Source of the DNA: Bacillota bacterium
GTDB lineage: Bacteria; Bacillota; Clostridia; Acetivibrionales; DSM-1351
Reading direction: 5' to 3'
Assembly (NCBI GenBank): GCA_023391425.1
Contig: JAEWAX010000133.1
Span: forward strand, 62,001-126,000
DNA length: 64,000 bases
A program made the translations under genes and the position numbers. Of the stretch, positions 1 to 7,671 are shown one piece after another (the stretch's first letter is position 1; every line of letters starts with the position of its first letter). Under the pieces are notes generated by a model that saw only the letters and a list, made by a program, of their open reading frames with translations, was not told where the DNA came from and did no database searches.

Positions 1-227
1 TTATCCGATAAATCAATTAACGTAATTTTAGCTTTAGGGTATTTTTTTAACAAAATAGATGAAAACAACCCCGTACCGCTTCCAATATCTAATACTTTCG
101 GTTCTTCTCCTTTAAAATCTAAAACGGTAAGCGGAAGATTGTAATAATCGTCAAAGCATGGAAGCAACTGTCTTCTTTGTTTATCGTATTTTTCAGAAAT
201 AATGTCAAACTGCTCTTTTATGCTCAT
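1..227 (-). CDS. class I SAM-dependent methyltransferase, C-terminus cut by window edge
   Basis: The gene begins at an ATG at 227 preceded by an AGGTG ribosome site and runs off the left edge, so only about 75 residues are visible. They contain the motif I glycine loop LDIGSGTGLFS followed by an acidic strand (ITLIDLSD), which is the SAM-binding start of a Rossmann-fold methyltransferase. The substrate cannot be told from this part. It lies just downstream of the PEBP-like gene on the same strand. Confidence 0.8.
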   Translation of the reverse strand, partial: MSIKEQFDIISEKYDKQRRQLLPCFDDYYNLPLTVLDFKGEEPKVLDIGSGTGLFSSILLKKYPKAKITLIDLSD

Positions 228-265
228 AATTTCACCTCATTTAAGATCTCTTGTATGTTTAAATA

Positions 266-769
266 TTAATTATTATACAAACCTTTAAGCGTAAAAGAAT
301 CAAGCACATGATTATCCATTTTCCGATATAATTCATTTAAAAGAAAAGAATTTTCCAAATCAAGCATTGTGTCTAAAGCATAAACATAAACTTCATAAAG
401 ATGAGGTGCATCAGGAGAGCCCATACCTCCGTAAAAACTTGAACTTACCTTGCTTTGTTGTCCACCCTGTAAACTTGTCCAACTGTTACTTCCTTGTATA
501 AAATCTGTTGCAGCAATACTTTCGTTTTCAAATAATTCATCTCTTCTCAGATTAGCAACCAGCCAATGTATCCAAGTAAAGCCACCTGTAACAGGGTAAG
601 CATCTTTATCTTCTAAAACAACTGCAAAAGAAACTGTGTTTTGGGGATAATTTTCAATTTTTAGTGGGATTGAATAGTTTGGGATGCCATTTTTATTAAA
701 CTGTGTTCCTCGTTTTCCATATCTATCTTCAATAAAACCATTTATAATTCCTGTACTTGTTACAATCAT
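266..769 (-). CDS. YbhB/YbcL-type PEBP (Raf kinase inhibitor-like) protein
   Basis: This 167-residue cytosolic protein has the bacterial PEBP fold signature. It shows a VLEDKDAYP segment, the WIHWLVANL strand that forms the anion pocket, and a late region YEVYVYALD. Length fits the YbhB/YbcL family, whose biochemical role is poorly defined. The start has an AAGGAGGA site. The neighbour upstream on the same strand is an HxlR-type regulator, and the 112-bp gap between them holds several inverted repeats, so local control by that regulator is plausible but inferred. Confidence 0.85.
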   Translation of the reverse strand: MIVTSTGIINGFIEDRYGKRGTQFNKNGIPNYSIPLKIENYPQNTVSFAVVLEDKDAYPVTGGFTWIHWLVANLRRDELFENESIAATDFIQGSNSWTSLQGGQQSKVSSSFYGGMGSPDAPHLYEVYVYALDTMLDLENSFLLNELYRKMDNHVLDSFTLKGLYNN

Positions 770-881
770 AAAAAAATTCCTCCTTGATGAATTTCAAGGG
801 TTGCGCAACTCCTTATAACAAGAACCAATATATCACTTACATTACTATTGGTAAATTACTTACTTTTTTGTAAGGTCGATT
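770..881 (-). promoter_or_regulatory. inverted-repeat leader/operator between hxlR-type gene and PEBP gene
   Basis: Four symmetric elements are visible. ACCAATA (824-830) pairs with TATTGGT (846-852). CTTAC (859-863) pairs with GTAAG (870-874), a spacing like HxlR/YodB-class operators. AAGG-GTTGCGCAAC-CCTT spans 796-814. In the minus-strand transcript CCTTGA pairs with TCAAGG across the PEBP ribosome-binding site. The last two share the CCTTG bases and could be alternative folds. Function is inferred. Confidence 0.45.
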
Positions 882-1247
882 TTATATAGAAATAATACCC
901 TTTTCGATTAGTATTTGCTCCATCCCGTTCGCTCTAAAATAATCTATACCAATAGATTGCATTATTTTTAAAGCCTCAACAATTTTTTCTCCATGTGGTT
1001 TTGTTAAAAAATATTCCACATGCAGAGGGTAGCCTTCGTAGGTTTTCTTAGCTACAAATCCAAAATCAGAGAGTTCTTTCAGTTGCTCTAATAACATCTT
1101 TTCAGTTATTCCTTCAATATCTCTGGATAATGCTGAAAAAGACGTATTGCCAAGCCTAAGCCGCCATAAAATGATTGGTTTCCACTTTCCCTTTATCATA
1201 TCATGTACTAGTTCTAAAGGACAGGTGTATTTCTCTCGTATTTTCAA
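882..1247 (-). CDS. HxlR family winged-helix transcriptional regulator
   Basis: A small DNA-binding protein with the HxlR pattern: an N-terminal conserved cysteine in YTCPLELV, the KWKPIILWRL helix, recognition region NTSFSALSRDIEGITEKML, and the wing GYPLHVEYFLT. I place the start at the TTG at 1247 because GGAGG lies 8 nt upstream; a TTG at 1262 would have its ribosome site inside the gene. HxlR/YodB proteins often sense electrophiles or oxidants through that cysteine. The likely target is its own downstream PEBP gene. Confidence 0.85.
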   Translation of the reverse strand: MKIREKYTCPLELVHDMIKGKWKPIILWRLRLGNTSFSALSRDIEGITEKMLLEQLKELSDFGFVAKKTYEGYPLHVEYFLTKPHGEKIVEALKIMQSIGIDYFRANGMEQILIEKGIISI

Positions 1248-1385
1248 TTTTGTGCCCTCCAAAATATGTACTAAATACCCTATGATAATTGTTACGGATT
1301 AAAACAATTACATAAATACCATCGATAAAAACAAATTGCTCCACTCACATAGTGAAAACGGTTTCTATTTGACACTTTTACCCAC

Positions 1386-1409
1386 AAAAGGGGCATTACA
1401 CCCCTTTTT
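1386..1409 (-). terminator. intrinsic terminator after ABC-F gene
   Basis: AAAAGGGG (1386-1393) pairs with CCCCTTTT (1401 onward) across a 7-nt loop, with T-runs on both strands. It lies 44 bp past the ABC-F stop codon and could serve both directions. Confidence 0.6.
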
Positions 1410-1452
1410 GTAATAACAAATTTTTATTAGTTAATAAATATTTCAGCAAATA

Positions 1453-3069
1453 CTACGACCACATTTCTTTCCTAAGTGCTGCAATATCTTCATTTTCCAA
1501 ATACTCATCATAGGTCATCTGTCTGTCTATTACACCCTTTGGAGTTATTTCAATTATTCTATTTGCTATTGTTTGAACGAACTCATGGTCGTGTGATGTA
1601 AACAAAATAGTACCTTTATAATTTATCAAACCATTATTTAATGCTGTTATTGATTCCAAATCAAGATGATTTGTAGGCTCATCAAGAATCAAAACATTTG
1701 CTCCGGAAAGCATCATTTTTGACAACATACAACGAACTTTTTCTCCTCCTGATAGTACAGATGCTTTCTTTAAAGCCTCTTCTCCAGCAAAAAGCATTCT
1801 TCCCAACCAACCTCTTATAAAAGTCTCAGTCTGATCTTTTGAAAATTGTCTAAGCCAATCAACGAGGTTAAGATCTACACCATCAAAGAACTCAGAGTTG
1901 TCACTTGGAAAGTAAGATTGAGTTGTAGTTATACCCCATTTGAATTCACCGCTATCTGGTTGCATCTCATCCATTAATATCTTAAATAACACCGTCTTTG
2001 CTTTTCCAAAAGTTCCTACAAAAGCAATTTTGTCGCCTTTGTTTACTATTATATTTAAATCGTTTAAAAGCATTTCGCCTTCAACTTCCTTTGTAATTCC
2101 ATTAATCATAAGCAGGTCATTTCCTGCCTCTCTATCCGGTTTGAAATCAACAAAAGGATATTTTCGTGAAGATGGCTTTATATCCTCAAGTGTTAACTTA
2201 TCAAGCAATTTTTTACGAGAAGTAGCCTGCTTTGACTTAGAGGCATTTGCGCTAAATCTTTGTATAAAATCCTGTAGTTCTTTCATTCTAGCTTCGGTTT
2301 TCTTATTGACATCCTTTGCCTGTTGTAGTGCTAACTGACTTGATTGATACCAAAAATCGTAGTTACCAACATACATCTGAATCTTTCCAAAATCAATATC
2401 GGCTATTTGAGTACACACCTGGTTTAAAAAGTGTCTATCATGTGATACTACTATTACTATATTTTCAAAGTTAGCTAGAAAATTCTCTAACCAGGTAATT
2501 GCTGCTACATCCAAATGGTTTGTAGGCTCGTCCATGAGCAAAATATCAGGATTGCCAAATAAAGCTTGCGCCAAAAGTACTCTAACCTTTTCGTTTCCAT
2601 CTAAATCCTTCATCTTCTTGTAATGATATTCCTCGCCAATGTTTAAGCCATTGAGTAATGTAGCTGCATCAGAGTCTGCTTCCCAACCATTTAATTCAGC
2701 AAATTCAGCTTCTAATTCTGAAAGTCTTATACCCTCAGCCTCTGTAAACTCAGACTTTGCATACAGAATTTCCTTCTCATCCATGATTTCAACAAGTCTT
2801 GGATTACCCATAAGTACAGTCTTGATAACATCATATTCATCAAACTCAAAATGGTCTTGCTTAAGTACTGCAAGCCTTTCACCAGGAGTTATGGAAACAT
2901 CACCTTTGTTTGGCTCAATTTCTCCTGAAAGTATCTTTAAAAAAGTAGATTTACCAGAACCATTTGCTCCGATTAAACCATAGCAATTGCCAGGCGTAAA
3001 TTTAATATTTACATTTTCAAATAAAACTCTTCCCCCATATCTAAGGGAAACACCATTTGCACTAATCAT
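1453..3069 (-). CDS. ABC-F family ATPase (YkpA/YbiT-like)
   Basis: A soluble protein of about 538 residues with two ABC ATPase domains and no membrane segments. Each half has a Walker A (GANGSGKST; the second is degenerate, GTFGKAKT) and a Walker B followed by LLMDEPTNHLD or LILDEPTNHLD. A charged linker lies between the halves. ABC-F proteins act on the ribosome E site; the YbiT/YkpA branch is a housekeeping type rather than a clear antibiotic-resistance type. I chose the ATG at 3069 because GGAG sits 6 nt upstream, not the ATG at 3081. The altered second Walker A is a notable departure from the usual GxxGxGKS/T. Confidence 0.9.
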   Translation of the reverse strand: MISANGVSLRYGGRVLFENVNIKFTPGNCYGLIGANGSGKSTFLKILSGEIEPNKGDVSITPGERLAVLKQDHFEFDEYDVIKTVLMGNPRLVEIMDEKEILYAKSEFTEAEGIRLSELEAEFAELNGWEADSDAATLLNGLNIGEEYHYKKMKDLDGNEKVRVLLAQALFGNPDILLMDEPTNHLDVAAITWLENFLANFENIVIVVSHDRHFLNQVCTQIADIDFGKIQMYVGNYDFWYQSSQLALQQAKDVNKKTEARMKELQDFIQRFSANASKSKQATSRKKLLDKLTLEDIKPSSRKYPFVDFKPDREAGNDLLMINGITKEVEGEMLLNDLNIIVNKGDKIAFVGTFGKAKTVLFKILMDEMQPDSGEFKWGITTTQSYFPSDNSEFFDGVDLNLVDWLRQFSKDQTETFIRGWLGRMLFAGEEALKKASVLSGGEKVRCMLSKMMLSGANVLILDEPTNHLDLESITALNNGLINYKGTILFTSHDHEFVQTIANRIIEITPKGVIDRQMTYDEYLENEDIAALRKEMWS

Positions 3070-3116
3070 TCTAATCTCCATTTCTAATCTAGGATAAATA
3101 AATTACCCAAGTTTTT

Positions 3117-4475
3117 TTATATTGTAATACTTTCCCATCTTCCTTTTTTAAATCTAACTATATACATTATTGATCTTATAGAAAAATCCATAAAAATAGC
3201 AATCCACACTGCATTAATTCCTATTTTTAGTAAATAGTTTAATGCAAAGGTAATAAATATTCTCATGCACCAAATTCCAACAAAGCTAGTTAACATTACA
3301 TATGCTATATCTCCAGCCCCTCTTAACGCATTTGAAATTACATTAACTATAGCAACAAAGGGCTGTGAAAAACTAAAGAGCTTTATCGCCCCAACTCCTA
3401 TTGAAATTATAGCAACATCATTTGTATAAAACCTAATAAGCTTACTGGCAAAAATAAACAGTATTGCTGATAGAGCAATCGAAATCCAAATACAAATCTT
3501 CATCGTCTGCCAGCCACTTATTTTTGCAAGATCTACTCTTTTTGCACCAAGGCTTTGCCCAACCAAAGTAACAGCCGAAATACCAAATCCGAATATAGGT
3601 GCAAAGCAAATTGAATTTATCGACATTACTATTTGATATACTGCCGTGGAGTTAGTTCCCATACCAGAAATTAATACTTGCAAAATTAAAAATCCACCCT
3701 GCATTATTAATTGTTCAAGAGAAGCCGGAATACCTACACTTAATATTCTTTTTAGCAATGACAAATCCACCGAAAATCTGCCCCACAAGCTAAAAGACAA
3801 TAATACTTTCTTATTTAGAACAATAAATAAACTCAAAAACCCGCCTACGCCTCTTGCTATACATACCGCAATAGCTGCACCTGTAAATCCCATTTTACCT
3901 ATAGATAAATCACCTATACTTATCCCATATATTAAAACATAACTTAAAATAATGTTCAATATATTTACGAAATTTGCAATAATCATTGGTGTTTTTGTGT
4001 CTCCAGCGCCCCTTAGAGAACCGCTTATGATAATATTAACAAACATCAAGGGAAGTGTAATAAGAGTAATCTTGAAGTAGTTAGTGGCCATAATAATAAC
4101 TGTTTCCTCAGCACTACCAAAAAATACATTCATCACTGGCCTTGCAAACAATATTAGTAAAACTGTCAATATGCATGACAAGGCAAACCCAATAATTACA
4201 CACTGTTTCATAGCTGATTTTGCATTTTTATCATCACCTTCACCAATCAACCTAGCAATTATAACTGTACAACCTGTTGAAAGCGCAACAAAAAACACCT
4301 GAATAAAACCAAACATCGAATTTATAAAACCAACTGCCGTAACAGCTTCATTACTTAAATGTCCAACAAAAGCAAGTGAAACTACCCCCACTACCATGAG
4401 CAAAATCTGTTCAATAACAGCAGGGATAGCTATTTTAAATATACTTTTTGAAATATTTGCCTCGTCTATAACCAT
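3117..4475 (-). CDS. MATE family multidrug/cation efflux protein
   Basis: A 452-residue integral membrane protein with about twelve hydrophobic segments in two repeats, opening with the IFKIAIPAVIEQIL helix typical of MATE transporters. Two equivalent GSLRGAGDT and NALRGAGD motifs mark the two halves. These proteins export drugs or metabolites using Na+ or H+. It starts 3 bp after the rsfS stop, so it is probably co-transcribed with the nadD-rsfS operon. The substrate cannot be predicted. Confidence 0.9.
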   Translation of the reverse strand: MVIDEANISKSIFKIAIPAVIEQILLMVVGVVSLAFVGHLSNEAVTAVGFINSMFGFIQVFFVALSTGCTVIIARLIGEGDDKNAKSAMKQCVIIGFALSCILTVLLILFARPVMNVFFGSAEETVIIMATNYFKITLITLPLMFVNIIISGSLRGAGDTKTPMIIANFVNILNIILSYVLIYGISIGDLSIGKMGFTGAAIAVCIARGVGGFLSLFIVLNKKVLLSFSLWGRFSVDLSLLKRILSVGIPASLEQLIMQGGFLILQVLISGMGTNSTAVYQIVMSINSICFAPIFGFGISAVTLVGQSLGAKRVDLAKISGWQTMKICIWISIALSAILFIFASKLIRFYTNDVAIISIGVGAIKLFSFSQPFVAIVNVISNALRGAGDIAYVMLTSFVGIWCMRIFITFALNYLLKIGINAVWIAIFMDFSIRSIMYIVRFKKGRWESITI

Positions 4476-4478
4476 TAA

Positions 4479-4829
4479 TTATCTAATACTAGTCATTTCA
4501 CCATCTGACCATAACCTTTCTAAATTATAAAAGCTTCTGTCTTCTTGATGAAAAACATGAATTACTACGTCTGCATAGTCTAGTAAAATCCATGTTGCAG
4601 TATCGTAGCCCTCTTTATGATATGCCTCAAGTCCAATTTCATTTAATTTAAAATCTATTTCATCCGCAATAGCCTTTATATGTGTGGTAGAAGTACCACT
4701 ACAAATTACAAAATAATCTGCAATTACTGTGATGTTATGGATATCTATTATATTTATATCCTTTGCCTTCTTTTCTTGCATTGTTTCAACTATCTTATCT
4801 ACTAATTTTTTTGAATCCAAAATTTGCAC
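4479..4829 (-). CDS. rsfS: ribosomal silencing factor RsfS
   Basis: A 116-residue protein matching the RsfS/Iojap family: N-terminal helix region DKIVETMQEKKAKDI, the DYFVICSGTSTTHIKAIAD core, and the conserved end GYDTATWILLDYADVVIHVFHQEDRSFYNLERLW. RsfS binds ribosomal protein L14 and blocks 30S-50S joining in starvation. The order nadD-yqeK-(LytR_C)-rsfS is conserved in Firmicutes and supports the call. Confidence 0.95.
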   Translation of the reverse strand: MQILDSKKLVDKIVETMQEKKAKDINIIDIHNITVIADYFVICSGTSTTHIKAIADEIDFKLNEIGLEAYHKEGYDTATWILLDYADVVIHVFHQEDRSFYNLERLWSDGEMTSIR

Positions 4830-4924
4830 CTCATATTCAGCTTATATTATTGTTTTAAATCTAATATTTTGTGTAAAACCTAAATTGCACAGACTTGTTT
4901 ATTATGAAGCCTATTTAGTTGTTC

Positions 4925-5440
4925 CTAAGGGTTATAGTCACTTCCAAGAATAACTGTAACATCAAATCGAGAATCTGGCTGAAGTTCTTCCTTTACTACA
5001 GATATTTTAAGCATGTTTCTGATTACGTCAGCTTTTGCGCCTTTTTTTCTTATAATAATTTTGGAAGTTCCTTGTTTACTGTCAATATTATTTCCCGCAC
5101 TAACAGTATAGCCTTTCGTTTCTAGCATCGCCCTAGTTTCTTCTGCCAAACCATTTTTATCGGTACAGTTAATAACTTCTACTATTAACTTATCGTTGTT
5201 AACGGTAGATGCTGCAGGAGTTTGCTTTGCCGGCTCCTTTTTCACTGGCTCAGGCTCTACAATAATCTTTTTATTGGAGGAAGCACTAGCCTCAACTTTC
5301 TGTGGCTGCTTTTTCACCTCAACTACAGCCTTATCAAATACACCTGAATCTTTATAAAAATTGGCCCCTACTATAATTGATGAAAATACTAGTAAAAAGG
5401 TTCCAATTGCATAAAATCCAATTTTCAAAAATTTACTCAT
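4925..5440 (-). CDS. membrane-anchored LytR C-terminal-domain protein
   Basis: A 171-residue protein with one N-terminal transmembrane helix (about residues 8-26). A Lys/Pro/Glu-rich low-complexity linker follows to about residue 80, then a C-terminal LytR_C domain (VEVINCTDKNGLAEETRAML onward). It overlaps yqeK by 8 bp. LytR_C domains occur in cell-envelope proteins; here the catalytic LytR-CpsA-Psr domain is absent, so this is a stand-alone accessory domain exposed outside the membrane. Its exact role is unknown. Confidence 0.75.
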   Translation of the reverse strand: MSKFLKIGFYAIGTFLLVFSSIIVGANFYKDSGVFDKAVVEVKKQPQKVEASASSNKKIIVEPEPVKKEPAKQTPAASTVNNDKLIVEVINCTDKNGLAEETRAMLETKGYTVSAGNNIDSKQGTSKIIIRKKGAKADVIRNMLKISVVKEELQPDSRFDVTVILGSDYNP

Positions 5441-6020
5441 TTTTACCCTCCATATATCTACCAGATATCAATATACTGTTTCTTGCTTCAATAGTAAATG
5501 GGTGAATTAAACCATTTTGGTTAATAACGTATTTAATGACATTATCAAAAGCGCATATCAAAGCTTTATCAATATCTTCATAGGCCAAGCTTCTTGCGCT
5601 ATCAACTTCACAATGTGTTCTGCCTGGCTCTATGTAATCTGCTAAAAAAATTATCTTATCCATCATATTCATTTTAATATAGCCTGTTGTATGGTATCTA
5701 ATAGCATTTAAAATAGTTTCGTCTTCAACACCATATTTCTCTTTGGCAATTATTGCACCTACTGTACCATGCATTAAAAAAATTTGTTTCTGCTCAATCT
5801 CATTCAATTCTATACCATTTGCCTGGCAGTATTTTATCGTCTCATCATCCTTCAAGTTTTTAGCACAATCATGAAGGAGTCCTGCAACTGCAGCATTATC
5901 AACATTTTCTCCATAACGCTCTGCCAATGAGCTCGCTACTTTCATAGTATTAATAGAGTGAATATATCTATTGGGTTTCAAGGATTGCTTTAGCAGTGCA
6001 TCCATTTCTACTAGCTTCAT
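5433..6020 (-). CDS. yqeK: HD-domain Ap4A hydrolase YqeK
   Basis: A 195-residue HD-superfamily protein. The metal-binding series is visible as an early H, the HD pair in GLLHDCAKN, a later H in LMHGTVGA, and further H and D residues in RYHTTGY and IIFLADYIEPGR. This matches YqeK, a symmetrical bis(5'-nucleosyl)-tetraphosphatase. It sits directly after nadD, the arrangement seen in many Firmicutes. Confidence 0.92.
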   Translation of the reverse strand: MKLVEMDALLKQSLKPNRYIHSINTMKVASSLAERYGENVDNAAVAGLLHDCAKNLKDDETIKYCQANGIELNEIEQKQIFLMHGTVGAIIAKEKYGVEDETILNAIRYHTTGYIKMNMMDKIIFLADYIEPGRTHCEVDSARSLAYEDIDKALICAFDNVIKYVINQNGLIHPFTIEARNSILISGRYMEGKNE

Positions 6021-6081
6021 AATAACCTTTCCTTTTTTTAATTCAGCTCCAATTCAGAACAAGTACATACCCTCTTACGAT

Positions 6082-6708
6082 TTAAATACTCCAACCATAT
6101 AAATTATTTCTTTTTATATATTCTTCAACACACTCATTTACAAGATATTTTACAGATTGATGATTTTTTATTCTATCTCTTATAAATGTTGATGATATCT
6201 CAATCAGAGGAGCCTCAAAACTGGTAACATCTATATCAAATTTTTTCCTCAGTACATTTATACGTTCAACAAAATCCTTATCTAAAAATCCAGTCCTCAT
6301 TACTGCAATAAACTTAGTTAGTACAGAAACCTCTTCTATCCTCTTCCAGGTTAGTAAATCCATTACAACATCTGCTCCAATGATATAGTAAAATGTAGTA
6401 TCTGGTGAATACATTTTGTGAAGTTCATTTAATGTATCTACTGTATAGGTATAACCTTCTCTCTCAACCTCAATAGCAACTGCTTCAAAATATGGATTTG
6501 TACTTACCGCACAGTTAACCATATTTAATCTATGAATAGGATCAGTAACAAACTTCAAATCCTTATGTGGTGGCATCCCAGCTGGAATAAATAAAACCTT
6601 GTCCAGGTCAAATTCACATCTAATCAGCTCTGCAATTGTAAGATGACCCATATGAATAGGGTTAAACGTACCTCCGCATATTCCGATTTTCAATCCGCTG
6701 CTTCCCAT
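6082..6708 (-). CDS. nadD: nicotinate-nucleotide adenylyltransferase
   Basis: A 208-residue nucleotidyltransferase that makes nicotinate adenine dinucleotide in NAD synthesis. It has the N-terminal GGTFNPIHMGHL motif (HxGH type), the FIPAGMPPHK strand that binds nicotinate mononucleotide, the IIGADVVMDL region, and the C-terminal ISSTFIRDRI motif that holds ATP phosphates. It is the first gene of the minus-strand operon that continues through yqeK to rsfS. Confidence 0.95.
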   Translation of the reverse strand: MGSSGLKIGICGGTFNPIHMGHLTIAELIRCEFDLDKVLFIPAGMPPHKDLKFVTDPIHRLNMVNCAVSTNPYFEAVAIEVEREGYTYTVDTLNELHKMYSPDTTFYYIIGADVVMDLLTWKRIEEVSVLTKFIAVMRTGFLDKDFVERINVLRKKFDIDVTSFEAPLIEISSTFIRDRIKNHQSVKYLVNECVEEYIKRNNLYGWSI

Positions 6709-7088
6709 AGAATATTCCCTTCTAAGGTTTAAATTTTATATTTGCTTTAAAGTTAATGGTCTAAATTAATTTCACAAAAATAATTACTATCATTAAAATA
6801 CGAGCTAGAATTACAACGTCCAAAAAATATTATAGCATATCTATTGAAATGTGCAAATTTGTGGTGGGTAAGAAATTGAAAAATCAATCCATTGGATATT
6901 ACAATTGTTGTATTATTGCCTAGATAGGCAATATTAGAATAAATGCTCCCTTTATGTAGATTAGTCTTTACGGTTTGTACTATCTACTATAAAAGCAGCA
7001 TTCCAATTTCTATATGGTGCTTTATTGTTATTTCTAACTGTAATTCAGAAATTTACTTTCTATTCGTCTAGCACAAAGACGGCATTAC
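6709..7088. other. gene-free stretch upstream of nadD
   Basis: I see no supported gene. A palindrome centred on TGCCTAGATAGGCA (about 6912-6935) is present. Short minus-strand open stretches carry no recognisable motif and may be decayed continuation of the SLH remnant to the right. Confidence 0.4.
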
Positions 7089-7201
7089 TCATATTAAATT
7101 CGATTTTCGAAGTAACTTTTGGACAATAACAGCTACTTCAGCTCTTGTAATATTATCCTTCGGCCCATAAAGTTATTTCCTTTTACAGATACAATACCCA
7201 T
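7089..7201 (-). pseudogene. remnant of an S-layer homology (SLH) domain gene
   Basis: Reading the minus strand gives the end of an SLH repeat: MGIVSVKGNNF in one frame, then GPKDNITRAEVAVIVQKLL and a stop in another. The ITRAE-A core is the SLH hallmark. Restoring a single T in the short T-run joins both parts into one continuous motif, so a one-base deletion explains the break. No larger body is visible to either side. SLH domains tether exported proteins to the cell wall; this copy is dead. Confidence 0.6.
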
Positions 7202-7213
7202 TTTAAAAATATA

Positions 7214-7266
7214 TTGACAAACAAGTATTACAAGTGTAATATTGTTTTCGTACTACAATTGTAATA
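7214..7266 (+). promoter_or_regulatory. promoter with two BlaI/MecI-like operators
   Basis: A strong sigma-A promoter is readable: TTGACA at 7214-7219, 17-bp spacer, TAATAT at 7237-7242. A 7+2+7 palindrome TATTACA-AG-TGTAATA covers the -10 box at 7226-7241. A second copy, TACTACA-AT-TGTAATA, lies at 7251-7266, 25 bp downstream. Both resemble the TACTACA/TGTAGTA dyad bound by BlaI and MecI. Together they imply autorepression by the downstream repressor. Confidence 0.8.
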
Positions 7267-7294
7267 CTTAAATTGATTAATATAAGGATGTGAT

Positions 7295-7666
7295 ATTATC
7301 GAACGAATATCAGACTCAGAATGGCTTATTATGAAGGTAGTATGGGCTAAGTCTCCAATTACTGCAAGCGAAATAATTGCAAAACTTAGGCCAAATTCTA
7401 CATGGAACTCAAAAACCATTCATACACTTATCAATAGGCTAGTTAGCAAAAATGTTCTGGGGGTTAATAAAGAAACCACCTATTTTCAGTATTCACCTCT
7501 TGTATCTGAAGAAGAATGCACAAGAGGTGAAACGCAATCATTCCTTGAAAAAGTATACGATGGTTCATTTAATCTACTGGTTGCAAATTTCCTAAAAGAA
7601 AAAAAGCTTTCAAGTCAGGAAATCGAAGAGCTTCAGCAAATATTGGACCGTAATAAAGGTGGTTGA
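7295..7666 (+). CDS. blaI: BlaI/MecI family repressor, probable ATT start
   Basis: A winged-helix repressor of about 124 residues. ISDSEWLIMKVVWAKSPITA and the recognition helix TWNSKTIHTLINRLV followed by LGVNK are typical of BlaI/MecI. An ATG at 7331 would remove the first half of helix 1, which is plainly encoded upstream in frame. No ATG, GTG or TTG lies there, but AAGGA sits 6 nt before an ATT codon at 7295, so a rare ATT start is the simplest reading. It overlaps the downstream protease gene and is preceded by two BlaI-type operators. Confidence 0.85.
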   Translation: MIERISDSEWLIMKVVWAKSPITASEIIAKLRPNSTWNSKTIHTLINRLVSKNVLGVNKETTYFQYSPLVSEEECTRGETQSFLEKVYDGSFNLLVANFLKEKKLSSQEIEELQQILDRNKGG

Positions 7667-7671
7667 TTATA

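Noticed and set aside
1940..2983. Long plus-strand frames within the ABC-F gene
   Set aside because: They are antisense to a clearly conserved coding region and have no domains or ribosome sites.
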